Assembly: GCA_002786025.1 (NCBI GenBank)
Contig: NHNW01000016.1
Location: 434,001 to 498,000, forward strand
Origin: Zasmidium citrigriseum
Taxonomy: Eukaryota; Ascomycota; Dothideomycetes; Mycosphaerellales; Mycosphaerellaceae
Direction: 5' to 3'
Length of the DNA: 64,000 nucleotides
The notes under the pieces were generated by a model. It did no database searches. It saw only the letters and a list, made by a program, of their open reading frames with translations, and was not told the origin of the DNA. This document shows positions 1 to 9,525 of the stretch, one piece after another. The translations under genes were made by a program, and so were the position numbers. Numbering within the stretch: position 1 is the stretch's first letter; each line of letters starts with the position of its first letter.

Positions 1-87
1 AAGAACTACTTCACCTCCTCACCTGAATCATTTTTTTTCCCTCTGTTTTCAAGCACAATCCTCCATTCTCTCGCGCCTTCCAACCTT

Positions 88-1038
88 CTACTCATAATCT
101 ACCTGCATCTCGTCGTTCTCTCCCTCCTCCTCCTCGGAATCTTCGTCCATCGTGGCATTCTGCTTAAGCTTGCTTGAGACTTCGGGAACGTAAGACTTCG
201 ATGGCTTCGGGTTCGGCAATGCTACAAACTTCTCACGCCGTCTCCGTGTTGGCAACTCGATCGAAGGGAAGCCTGGCTGCGGAACGTATTTGGGCGACAT
301 TCGCCTGTACGCTGATGCCGGAGTTGTAGCCGACGAAGACTTTGTGTCCTTCTCTTCCTGGATGCGGGCCTGCTGGATTTGGTTGACAATATGCAGCGGT
401 GGAGCAGTCACTGGGCGAGGATCGACAAATGGAGGCTTGTAGCCAGGAGGGGTCGGCGGAGAATACGGAATCTCAGGTGCCTTGTCGCATGGCCGCTGGG
501 CCGTGTAGATGATCGGGGCCACGAGGCATGGTAAGACTTTTCCACTAGCTGCCTGCTTCATTTGTTCAAAGGTAAGTTTTGGGCGGAATTCCGGTGAATT
601 ACTGGGGCGACGATTTGGAAACTTTTTGGTGGGTGGAAAAGGGGACGGGTATAGGGCGGTATTGGAGGAAGTTGACGTGCGCTTTGTACGCACGCCGCCG
701 CCGCGGACTTTCAATCGTGTCATTGCGGTCGCGAGCTCGACTTCCTCGGCATTTGGCTGCTGCTCTGTGTCGACAACCATTCTGTTCAGCATTACTTCAA
801 TGGCTTCCTCGCTCGATTTGTCCTCGTCGTTGATGACCAGCGCGGGTGGTGGGGGCATACGAGTGATGTGCGGCGCCGTTTCAGCGGTATCAGGCCCGTC
901 TCGGTCGTCTCTGTCATCTGCTACATCAAGGACGACATCCTCCATTTCATCGTCACTCGAGTCTGTGTCTTCTATTCTCGGCGTGCACTTGGGAAATCGG
1001 GAGGAGCCCGCCATAGTGTTCTCAGTCGGTGAGCTCAT
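88..1038 (-). CDS. Hypothetical disordered protein, 316 aa
   Basis: A single open frame starting at ATG 1038 (MSSPTENTMAGSS); a second in-frame ATG lies at 1014. I recognise no domain. The protein is low-complexity: an acidic N-terminal stretch, a basic Ser/Pro-rich middle (with KRTSTSS and TKKFPNRRPSN), a proline-rich segment with YSPPTPPGYKPP, and a very acidic C-terminus (DEDSEEEEGENDEMQVDYE). The alternation of acidic and basic patches suggests a nuclear or scaffold-type protein, but that is inference. It lies 279 bp downstream of the next minus-strand gene. The frame is open over its whole length with codon use like its neighbours, so I think it is real; the function is unknown. Confidence 0.6.
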   Translation of the reverse strand: MSSPTENTMAGSSRFPKCTPRIEDTDSSDDEMEDVVLDVADDRDDRDGPDTAETAPHITRMPPPPALVINDEDKSSEEAIEVMLNRMVVDTEQQPNAEEVELATAMTRLKVRGGGVRTKRTSTSSNTALYPSPFPPTKKFPNRRPSNSPEFRPKLTFEQMKQAASGKVLPCLVAPIIYTAQRPCDKAPEIPYSPPTPPGYKPPFVDPRPVTAPPLHIVNQIQQARIQEEKDTKSSSATTPASAYRRMSPKYVPQPGFPSIELPTRRRREKFVALPNPKPSKSYVPEVSSKLKQNATMDEDSEEEEGENDEMQVDYE

Positions 1039-1317
1039 GAGGAGAAAAACGATTCGGCAACGGCGAGATAGAATGTGAATGTGATCTGCAGGGCTTTCGA
1101 AGTGTTTGTTCAAGGTGATGCGGGATGAGAGGTAGGTAAGCGGTTGAAGTGCGCTATTTCAAGTGTCTCGCTTTCATCGTGCGTTATGAGTTGTGAGTCG
1201 TGAGTGAAGATGAACCATTCACTCGATCCTGTGACTTGCGACTGTCGGTTCACCTGCAGATAAATAAACTTATTCGAGATATTCTGCGATTTTCCGACTA
1301 CTAGGTCTTACATACAT

Positions 1318-4071
1318 CTATTCGGGAGCCCGCCTCTTCCTAGCGCCATCCGACTCAGGCTCATCCTCAGCCTCGCGCTTACCGCCACCTTGGCCCTTTG
1401 GCCTTTCGTCAAACTCCTCATCGAACTCCAACCATGCATCAGCGGTCTCAGTACCATGGAAAGATTGAGCATCGGCGACGAACTTCCGTCTGTCGTCACT
1501 CGAGAGCTTGATAGGATCAGGAAGCACGTTGTCGTCGAAGAACAAAGCACGGATAGCGGGCGTGAGTGAGTTCCACGATCGCCAGAAAGCCTGGTCATCC
1601 AGCGACTCGATTTCTCCTTCGTCCTTCCCCACGCGACGAAGTTCTCGTTGGACATCACCATCGGTTTCGATTGCTCGGTCGAGATCGTCCATTTCGGAGA
1701 TAGGAGGTAGCCTCGGTTCTTCGTTGGAGCCAAATAGCTCAACGCTTGGTGCTCGCGTTGGCTGGGCCGGCTGAGGTTGCTGAGCATGATGGTAGCTTGG
1801 CGGGGGACCATAATAGCTAGGGATGGAAGGGGAAAGTTCATCCACTGTGCGAGTGTTGAGCTGCTGTGCGAGACTTGCACTCGTGTCAACGTCGTTCTGC
1901 GAGCGCTGTGTATCCATGACAGAGTGGAATTCCTCGCTCTCGCCCATGTCAACATCAGTCTCTATGTAACTCTTGACATCGATCTGGGGCTGATCACTGG
2001 TATCCATACTATCGTGATCGATACAATTCTCGACTTCATTCTCGGGCTGATCACTAGTATCCATACTATCGTATGCGACACGATGCTCGACTGCATTCTC
2101 GGATCGTCCATCACTCGTATCCATACTGTCATCTTCTGCGGTGCCTGGGTAATCTGGCTCAAGATGAGGGTTCGCCGTTTCCACATGACCCTGACTGACG
2201 AGCGTGTTGACAAAATCGAGCTGTTGCCGTGCTGAGTTGCATGAAGTTAGACCGATGGCGTTTTGCGAAGCAGGGAACCTCAAGTCTGGGAATTCGGGAA
2301 GGCTGTAGCCAGTTGATGCAGCCTGATATTCGAGGAGACTAGTATCAGTCTGCCACTGGTTTAGGTCAGAGACCGTTTGAGTACAATTCGATGACTCGAA
2401 GCCGTGCTGGTCTGATGGAGTGTTCTGGCCTTGCTCGAATTGGAGATCAGTGCTGTCGAAAATACTCGTCTCGGGGGTCTCCACATGGTTCAAGGACAGT
2501 TCTTTATCGGCACTGGCTACGAGAGCTCGCTGTAGTTCTGCGTCGACCTCTGGTTGGGGATCATCTTCGCTTTTCTGCTCAATTTCACTGGTCAAGCCAG
2601 ATGTCAATTCTGTCGGATTAGTGGCGAATGTCGGGGTCTCAACTTTCTCTTGCAATTCACTCACATCAGGCTGGATGGTGTCGAATTCGATCCCTGCGAC
2701 GTTCAGGCCAGAGAAGCGGCCAACAGAGCCTTCGACGTCATCATCCATGACCTGAACTTGAGTCTCGGAGCTACTCGGTGTTGATGACACCGAGAATGAT
2801 TCTGAGCTGTCCGAAGAAGTGTCGTCCAAGTCGGAAAATGTGGAGGTTTGCGAACTGGAAGAAGTATGACCAACTGGAGATGATGAATAAAGGCCGGTTG
2901 TTTGCTCTCTGTAGACTTGGTCCTGCGTTGGACCGTGAGAGTCTTCGATGGGAGGAGCTGCGTCCGGAGGATGGGATATGATGGATTTCCCATTGCCTTC
3001 GCCCTCGGCTTCATCTGCTCTTAATGTTTCCAAGCGCGCAGTCGTGTCTGGAACAGATTCACCCATACATGACTGTCGAGAGTCGCGGGCAGATTCTTCG
3101 ATGTCCGTTGATCTGTCTAGACTCTCAATCTCCTTCGAATCTTCCAAGGTATGGATAGGGGCGATAGCACGATGTATTGACACTGATTTCTTCGGGAATT
3201 GAGAGCGTTGCCTTTGAGCCTCAATGTAAGGGGCGAAAGTCGAGCTTTCGGGTCTAGTACGAGTATTCTGGTGCTCCTCCTCTTGAAGAGAAGAAGTCAC
3301 ACACTGTGCGTCTTTCTTCCTCTGCACACGTGCTGGCCTTTTCATGGGTGCCTGCCGAGCGGACTTGATCGGCCCTCTGGGACTCTTCGATCTCTCCTGC
3401 TCTTCAACATAGAAATCTCGAAAGCGCGGGAACACTTTCCTTCGAGCTGCGCCCGCCGAATCTATCAGCATGGCGTTCTGATCATTAGAGTCCCTCTCCT
3501 CTTGCGATAAGTAATGTTCTCCCTTTCCAGCTTCTGGGTGATGGTGTGTCATATTCGAAGGCTCAGGCGCTTCTTGATGCTGGGATGAAATGTCCCCCGG
3601 CTGATTTTTCTGAGCACCTCCTGGAGGAACGGGAGGAGAAGTTACGCTACCTTCCTCCGACTCTCCAGCCTCCGCAAGCTGTGTGTGATCATCGTCGTCT
3701 TGATTGTCGTCATCTGGACTGGCGGGCAAGGCTGCAGCCGTTCGGCTGCAAAACCACGACTTGATGGCAACGAAAACCGCCAATATTGCCAGAATAGTCC
3801 ACAGCGCGTATAGCGCTTTCAGCGCTTTAAGCGCATACCCACAGTCGCAATGCAGGACATTTGGACTGCCTCGTGGAACATCGCAAACGTGGGAGGCGGG
3901 CGCCTGCTCGTACACCACGAATGGGATATGGTAATTGACAATCTCCACCACGGTGACCTCGACGATCTCTGGTGCGATTGGCGTGGGTGATTGGTGTGAG
4001 AGAATCTTGCCATCGTAGATGGCGGCTGTGATGGCCGAGATGGCAAAAGCACTAAATCCAACGAGTGCCAT
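1318..4071 (-). CDS. Hypothetical single-pass membrane protein with long disordered tail, 917 aa
   Basis: The frame is open further upstream but has no ATG there; the first ATG is 4071 (MALVGFSAFAISA). Residues 1-20 are hydrophobic and could be a signal peptide or signal anchor. A Cys-containing segment follows (VCDV, LHCDCG), and a clear transmembrane helix lies at about residues 88-108 (the region of TILAILAVFVAIKSWF). The remaining roughly 800 residues are polar and disordered, rich in Ser, Glu, Gln and Pro. A 19-20 residue repeat headed by DSMDTSD occurs three times (DNA about 1962-2140). The predicted topology is a short extracytoplasmic N-terminus and a long cytosolic tail. The gene is divergent from the coiled-coil membrane protein at 4643. 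No family is recognised and no function is assigned. Confidence 0.65.
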   Translation of the reverse strand: MALVGFSAFAISAITAAIYDGKILSHQSPTPIAPEIVEVTVVEIVNYHIPFVVYEQAPASHVCDVPRGSPNVLHCDCGYALKALKALYALWTILAILAVFVAIKSWFCSRTAAALPASPDDDNQDDDDHTQLAEAGESEEGSVTSPPVPPGGAQKNQPGDISSQHQEAPEPSNMTHHHPEAGKGEHYLSQEERDSNDQNAMLIDSAGAARRKVFPRFRDFYVEEQERSKSPRGPIKSARQAPMKRPARVQRKKDAQCVTSSLQEEEHQNTRTRPESSTFAPYIEAQRQRSQFPKKSVSIHRAIAPIHTLEDSKEIESLDRSTDIEESARDSRQSCMGESVPDTTARLETLRADEAEGEGNGKSIISHPPDAAPPIEDSHGPTQDQVYREQTTGLYSSSPVGHTSSSSQTSTFSDLDDTSSDSSESFSVSSTPSSSETQVQVMDDDVEGSVGRFSGLNVAGIEFDTIQPDVSELQEKVETPTFATNPTELTSGLTSEIEQKSEDDPQPEVDAELQRALVASADKELSLNHVETPETSIFDSTDLQFEQGQNTPSDQHGFESSNCTQTVSDLNQWQTDTSLLEYQAASTGYSLPEFPDLRFPASQNAIGLTSCNSARQQLDFVNTLVSQGHVETANPHLEPDYPGTAEDDSMDTSDGRSENAVEHRVAYDSMDTSDQPENEVENCIDHDSMDTSDQPQIDVKSYIETDVDMGESEEFHSVMDTQRSQNDVDTSASLAQQLNTRTVDELSPSIPSYYGPPPSYHHAQQPQPAQPTRAPSVELFGSNEEPRLPPISEMDDLDRAIETDGDVQRELRRVGKDEGEIESLDDQAFWRSWNSLTPAIRALFFDDNVLPDPIKLSSDDRRKFVADAQSFHGTETADAWLEFDEEFDERPKGQGGGKREAEDEPESDGARKRRAPE

Positions 4072-4642
4072 GTTCGCCTTTCGTATCAGGTTGCAGTGAT
4101 GTTTCGAACAGAATGGAATTGGTGTACAAGATTTGGAATGGAAAGCGAAAGTGATCGCGACCTGCGCAATCGACGAACCAATGTGCAAAATGTATAGAGA
4201 ATGTTGTGAATGCTGAAGTGTGCTAGACGTTCAAATGTCCTGCAAGTCCGACCTACTCTAAGACAATGAGGGAACAAGGATTACGGCTACCATTGTTCTC
4301 ACACGAGATGAGTATTAAGGCGCATCTCGACAAAGGATCTCGATCTAAATATACTCACGGCTTGTCTTTGTGAGCTTCTCAGAGAAAGCCGGCTGAAATG
4401 AGGCATTCGATTTCTTTTCTAGGAGGGCATTGAGATGATAGATAGTAGGATGTAGCATATCCCGCTTGCAAGACTTGTAAACCATATCTCAACTGTATAG
4501 AGGACCATCTCGCATCGGCAGGTCCGTTGCGCTCACCACATTCACTTACCTAGCGCTAGCGCAAACCTTATTCCAGCATCTCCGCAACGGCTCAGAAGGA
4601 TTCCTTTTCACGACTCTCGACGACATTTGGGAAACAAGTAAC
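4072..4642. promoter_or_regulatory. Shared intergenic region of two divergent membrane-protein genes
   Basis: This 571-bp region separates two genes transcribed away from each other and must hold both promoters. It contains pyrimidine-rich stretches and a short palindrome TAGCGCTAGCGC near 4549. I see no gene in it. Confidence 0.35.
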
Positions 4643-6496
4643 ATGCATTGGACCGAGATGCTACGCGCCAGTCCGGAGGCTATCCACTCAGCGATGCAGA
4701 ACGCAACTACACCCTTGGCGCTGGCTAGTATCTTCGACTCGCACGTTATGTCACCCTTCACCTCCGCCATAGAGATCTACCAAGAGTTCGTCAAGAAGTG
4801 GCTAGAAATGACCGAATTCGACGGTTTGAACATGATTGCTATCGTCGGTTGGACAATGACCATCTTACTCTGCATCCTTGGCTACTATGTTTTGCAGTCT
4901 CGCGAAGAAGACATAATAAAACATTCGAATGCGAACAAACGGCGGACTTACCGATCCATGGAGGCCAGAATAAGCAATCTGCAGGACAGATTGGAGGTCA
5001 GAACTGGAGAGCTGGAGCGAAAGACTCTATCAGCGACGAAGAGCCACAGCAAGTATAAACATTTGAAAGGAAACCTGTCAATGATGCGCAAAGACGTTGT
5101 AATGTCAGATAGAAAGATCAGAAAACTTCAGAATAAGATGCATGATACAAAAGGGCAATCGATTGATACGAAGAGCAAGATTCAGGAACTAGAGTCGGAG
5201 AATCACACAGCGAAGGAGAAGCTTTCGGAAAGAAACAGCACCTTGGAGGACCTGAAGAGCGAGTTTTCTGACATGAGAAGAAAAGCTGAAGAAGTTAAAA
5301 GCGCACTTCAAATAGCTCGTGACGCACTTGCTCTGCGGGCAAAGAGCGAGAGCAATCTTCAAAATGATAAAACTCGTCTTGAGCAGGAAAAAGGGGCAGC
5401 AGTTGATGAAGCGTTCAAGGAGAGGCAAGCCCGCCAGGAGCTTGAAAGCCAGTTGTCGTCCCTTCAGGATCAGTTGCAACAAACCAAAGATGAGCTGGAA
5501 GAAGTTTCTGACGAACTTGGTGGAGAGGGACTTGAATACTCCACTGTGAAGGTTGAGAAGCAAAAACTCGAGCAGGACATCCAGAGGATACGTGAGAAAG
5601 CTATCAAAGATCGAGAGGCATTGGAGCGAACGCACGAAGAGTCTACGCGAGGACTGCTCGAGCAGGTCCAAGCACTTGGTCAGGCTCTCTCGAATGCTTT
5701 TAATCAGAGTTCGCCAACGTCGACTGCGGGATCAGTTCAAAGTCGTTACCCAAACAGCAATTTCGCTGGCATGGGGAGATCACAAAGCGACCCTGGATTG
5801 CTCAGTGGAAACATTCTCGACATCTTATCTACCATGCGAGCCGGTGAGGGAGTCAACGAGCTCTCGACTCCTCGACAGAGTACCTTGGCTCCGGAAGCGA
5901 GACATAATTCGATTGCCAGCACCATGAATCCACTCTCTGCAACGTTCCAGCCAAGAAGGAATACCGAACCACCCAAGATCCGAGATCTCAACAACAAAGT
6001 ATGCTACTACCAGAAGCACGACGAGGCCACCGGCAAACGATTCCCCTGCACATTGCACGACCTGAACTTATGTGTTGGCGAGCCGTCAATGTACTTCACC
6101 AACGGGCAATACTTTCTAGATCTCGAGAATGACCCTCCCGGTACCCGCTATTTTGGCGGAATGGAAGACCCATACCTTGATATCGAGAGTCCGAGACCGA
6201 ACGCGGCTGCGAACGATGACAGTCATAGAAGGACTCTTGCAAAGCAAATGCGTGTTTGCCGATGGTGCTTGAATCAGTACGATCCCAACGTCAAGGCTTT
6301 GCCGCCTGATGTTCGAGTGCATTATGCAGACAATAGGAGGCTATCACAAGCTTTAGAGAACTATGAAAACACAGGGAGGTGGCATTGGAGGGAGGGTCAG
6401 GAGGTTCCGAAGGTGTGGAAAGCAGTCCCTGGTGCCCCAGAGGGCAATGAAAATGCCCCCGATGAAGGTCCAGATGACGAGCAGAGTAGCGATTAG
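4643..6496 (+). CDS. Membrane-anchored coiled-coil protein, 617 aa
   Basis: An intronless frame from ATG 4643. Residues 62-84 form one hydrophobic helix (NMIAIVGWTMTILLCILGYYV), followed by a basic stop-transfer stretch. Residues of about 102-350 are a continuous heptad-rich coiled coil (repeated Leu/Glu/Lys/Gln, e.g. LEQEKGAAVDEAFKERQARQE). After a Ser/Thr linker, a C-terminal part of about 180 residues has Cys, Tyr and Trp in conserved-looking spacing (VCYYQKHD, VCRWCLNQYDP, RWHWREG), which may be a small folded domain. It resembles tethers or organelle scaffolds in general architecture only. It is head-to-head with another single-pass membrane protein, so co-expression is plausible. I cannot name a family. 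Confidence 0.7.
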   Translation: MHWTEMLRASPEAIHSAMQNATTPLALASIFDSHVMSPFTSAIEIYQEFVKKWLEMTEFDGLNMIAIVGWTMTILLCILGYYVLQSREEDIIKHSNANKRRTYRSMEARISNLQDRLEVRTGELERKTLSATKSHSKYKHLKGNLSMMRKDVVMSDRKIRKLQNKMHDTKGQSIDTKSKIQELESENHTAKEKLSERNSTLEDLKSEFSDMRRKAEEVKSALQIARDALALRAKSESNLQNDKTRLEQEKGAAVDEAFKERQARQELESQLSSLQDQLQQTKDELEEVSDELGGEGLEYSTVKVEKQKLEQDIQRIREKAIKDREALERTHEESTRGLLEQVQALGQALSNAFNQSSPTSTAGSVQSRYPNSNFAGMGRSQSDPGLLSGNILDILSTMRAGEGVNELSTPRQSTLAPEARHNSIASTMNPLSATFQPRRNTEPPKIRDLNNKVCYYQKHDEATGKRFPCTLHDLNLCVGEPSMYFTNGQYFLDLENDPPGTRYFGGMEDPYLDIESPRPNAAANDDSHRRTLAKQMRVCRWCLNQYDPNVKALPPDVRVHYADNRRLSQALENYENTGRWHWREGQEVPKVWKAVPGAPEGNENAPDEGPDDEQSSD

Positions 6497-7724
6497 CTAA
6501 GAATGGTCATCTTGTTAGTGTAGCAGCCGACTCGGTGGGGTTTGTCCCGATCATGACGCTCAAGACATTTGGTCAATATAGGCTATTTAGCCCTTGCCCT
6601 TACTTCGGTCTCTGCGTGGCCCTGACTTCCCAACGATCAGGATCACAACCCCGATGCTCCGCCTGCTAGGTATCATAGTACATCTTTGTTGAGCAACGTT
6701 GCGGGCTGATGCTGTACCCTCGGTGTTCCGGTCAAAGTGGAAGATGCCTGTACGAGCAATCTCCAACTTTCGCGAGCAGGGCTAAGGGTGCAACAAGCCG
6801 TCTGATAGCTTGGAGTTGCGTGCTCTCGTAGAGAGAGAATCTTTCAGTTTGAGCGGAAAAAGGTAGAAACAAGTATGTCAGCGGACAATGTGGTAACGAT
6901 CGATTTGCGGCTGGAAGGTCAGAGACGTTCAGCTCTGACTCCTCAGCGTCAGTCATCGACATTGACTCTCATTCTGTTGATGAAGCCCCCAAGTATGAAA
7001 GCAATCGTCGAGATGTGACTTTGTATCAAGTGGAGGTTTGAGCCCGTAATGGAGTTGCATCTGCCTTGGCAGAAATGCCCCAAAAGCTGATCCTGCAAAG
7101 GATTCAGGATCATTAGACTTCGGCGTGGAGATCCTGCGGGCCTTGTGCTTTCCAGTGTCCTGGTATTCGGGACTGATACGACGTGTAAATTCAGTGAGCG
7201 TGATTCTTGGAATCAAGTTGGCAACGTTGTGCAATATAGCCATTCTAACTAGACTCTCCCAGAAGCGAGTGAAAGTTGTGAGAAAAGCGCTTCTTCGCTT
7301 TGTGCTGGCTATCTGAACATAAAAGCCATCTCACACTCGTAGCCAAGTCCTTACGCCGACCAGCTAGCTGCTGCAGGATGCATAAGTCTCGTTCTAGGGC
7401 CACTGCAGGCTCAAGAATGCCAAAGTCCGTTTCTCACTTGGCTACCACGGCACTCTCTTGTGCTGCATTCGTGGAGTCACAGTTTCGCTGAACAAGTGCA
7501 CCTCAGATCCTGTTGGCGATCGAGTGTCCATTGGCCGAGTGACATGGATTGATGACAAGTCAGCGTGTGTATCAGAGTTTCAGCCGCCAACACGACCGGT
7601 CTTTGCCCAATGCAACTAGATCGTACGAAGCTGAGACGAGCTGCCCAGATTTAATTTTCCGAACTGAATATATCTCTCCGATAGCGAGCAGAGCATTGAA
7701 GGTCTTAAACTCAAGAAAGACCCA
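6497..7724. other. Intergenic, no supported gene
   Basis: 1.2 kb with only short open frames. The best is a 96-codon minus-strand frame starting at ATG 7243 (MAILHNVANLIPR) that ends at 6953 next to a second short frame. I found no splice pair joining them convincingly and no recognisable domain. Confidence 0.3.
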
Positions 7725-8354
7725 ATGTCACACCGTTCGAGAACCAAACGCAACTTCTATCATTCCCATATGAAACGAGGCATTGAGCGAGCATCAGCAG
7801 AGCAAACCAAGCTACAACAATCGCAGGGATCCAAGAGTTCATGTTCAAAACGAGGCCCATCAGTCTCGATTCCGAACACAAAACGACACGACTCCGTCAT
7901 ACCCTCCGATGTCCCAGAGCCCAAACAAAACCGGGAGACTAATAAGACTATCGCCACTCCTCAATTTGTATCATTCAAATCGACATCCGACCTCCTAATC
8001 CATCTGAGCACCCGCATCATCGACATCATGAACGACAGAGACTATAGTTCACCCTTCCTCAGCTGCATCGCCGACAACACCGGACCGACCTGCAGCGTTG
8101 GTCGTTCAAACGTTGTTCAAAGCTTCAAGATCCTGGCTGAAAAGCTGCCAAACTACCACAACGAGATTCAAAATTCGACTTGTACCGTCGACGAGGAGAA
8201 CGGAAAGGCAAAGGTAATCATGACGATGCGGGTATCGGGATTCGTGTTTGGGACGATGAGGCAGAGCGTCAGTCTCTTCTCGTGGGCAAGGAAGGGCGAT
8301 CGCTGGAGCTGCGTTGGGTACTGTGTTTTGAGAGGGATCGAGGAGTTCGATTGA
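7725..8354 (+). CDS. NTF2/SnoaL-like fold protein, 209 aa
   Basis: A single frame from ATG 7725; a second in-frame Met at residue 16 is an alternative start. Residues 1-75 are basic and disordered. From about residue 80 the sequence has the pattern of the small cone-shaped NTF2/SnoaL-like domain found in many fungal hypothetical proteins: an N-terminal helix (SDLLIHLSTRIIDIMNDRDY), a short segment holding the ligand-pocket edge, a region on NVVQSFKILAEKLPNYH, then alternating strands (KAKVIMTMRVSGF, TMRQSVSLFSWARKGDRWSCVGY). No catalytic residues can be assigned. In fungi such proteins are often near secondary-metabolite genes, but no cluster is seen here. Family assignment is by pattern only. 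Confidence 0.55.
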   Translation: MSHRSRTKRNFYHSHMKRGIERASAEQTKLQQSQGSKSSCSKRGPSVSIPNTKRHDSVIPSDVPEPKQNRETNKTIATPQFVSFKSTSDLLIHLSTRIIDIMNDRDYSSPFLSCIADNTGPTCSVGRSNVVQSFKILAEKLPNYHNEIQNSTCTVDEENGKAKVIMTMRVSGFVFGTMRQSVSLFSWARKGDRWSCVGYCVLRGIEEFD

Positions 8355-9010
8355 TCAGATGATGAACACCAGCTCGGCGACTCCTTACTCGGCGTTCGCC
8401 TCTTTGAGGATGCGAGAACCAAGCACCGCGATCGCCGCTGTGACAGCGGTGTTGCCAACACAAGTCACATATCCAGAACGAATGTGATGGCGACGATCTG
8501 TATCAGAGGAAAGAGCCGCATGGCTCCGAGAAGCCCTAAGCTGGCTTTCAGATATGCCATGCGATCAAACACCAGGCTGCCGGGTGTGGCCCTAGTCACC
8601 GATATCGAGACTCCGCTCTTTGAATGTTTTGAGTGATCTTATCACATGTACGTCTGTCACAAACGCCGAGACTCGGTAGTTGAATTGCATTCGATTGCGC
8701 GAGAAAAGGGCACGTCGACCCTAGTCAGTCTTGGCAAGGCTGTGAAAGCTATTCCTTGGCGGAACGGGCGACGACGAAGCGATACGAAGGCAGCGAGTGA
8801 CTGTCTAACGAGATGACAGGCCCACCACAGTACCTCTAATTGCTTACGCCAACGTGATGTTCTTGTATGATCGACGACCTATCATGTCTGAGAACTGTGA
8901 CTCCCACCAGCAACAACAGCGAGGTGGATAGGGCATCTCTCACAACGCAGCAACATAAAAGTCACTCCTTCGAGACTTCGCTTATCCCCATCAAACAATC
9001 CAAACCCATT
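8355..9010. other. Intergenic, no supported gene
   Basis: About 650 bp upstream of the small secreted protein at 9011; presumably carries its promoter. I see no open frame or RNA gene worth reporting. Confidence 0.3.
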
Positions 9011-9263
9011 ATGAAGCCCCACCAAACCATCGCCATCCTCATCACCTGCCTGGGAGCCCTCGTTGCAGGCGAGTCGTGCGGCTCCTACACCACCGCTGGA
9101 AACGTATGTACACATCACCAGTCTCAAGCGCCACTAACATAATGCGTAGGGTTGCATCAACCCTGGTAGTGTCTGCGTATCAGGCGGGAACACTCTTATT
9201 CCCATTTGCGCCCCGGGACCATGTGGCCAGTACACTAGTCAGGGGTACAGTTGCCAGCCATAA
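9011..9263 (+). CDS. Small secreted cysteine-rich protein, 68 aa, two exons
   Basis: Exons 9011-9103 and 9150-9263. The 46-nt intron has a GTATGT donor, a CTAAC branch sequence (9133-9137) and a TAG acceptor, and the phase-0 join opens exactly to TAA 9261. The first 20 residues are a typical signal peptide (MKPHQTIAILITCLGALVAG). The mature part of about 48 residues holds six cysteines at positions 23, 33, 40, 51, 56 and 66, with many Gly, Ser, Pro and no charged core. This size, secretion signal and even number of cysteines fit a disulfide-stabilised apoplastic peptide of the candidate-effector or antimicrobial type. No family is recognised and no activity is shown by sequence. Confidence 0.7.
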
Positions 9264-9525
9264 GGAGAAGCGGGAGGAATGGAGGATTATTTGGGGAGGA
9301 TGGGGATTTCCAACTGTAGTCGTTCGTTTAACGCGAGGGGGAGATCAGAGATGTCAAAGGGATTTTGATTTGGTTCTTGCCGAGCAAGTCACATCTGTCC
9401 ATGTCTTGTTCGTACATTTCAAATTGAAGCTGGACTGCGAGGGAGCCCAGATGTCTCATCTGTTTCTACATTCATCTCTCGTTAGCGCGGCTGCGGTTTT
9501 GCATGTATAGTCGAGTCTGCGTGGT

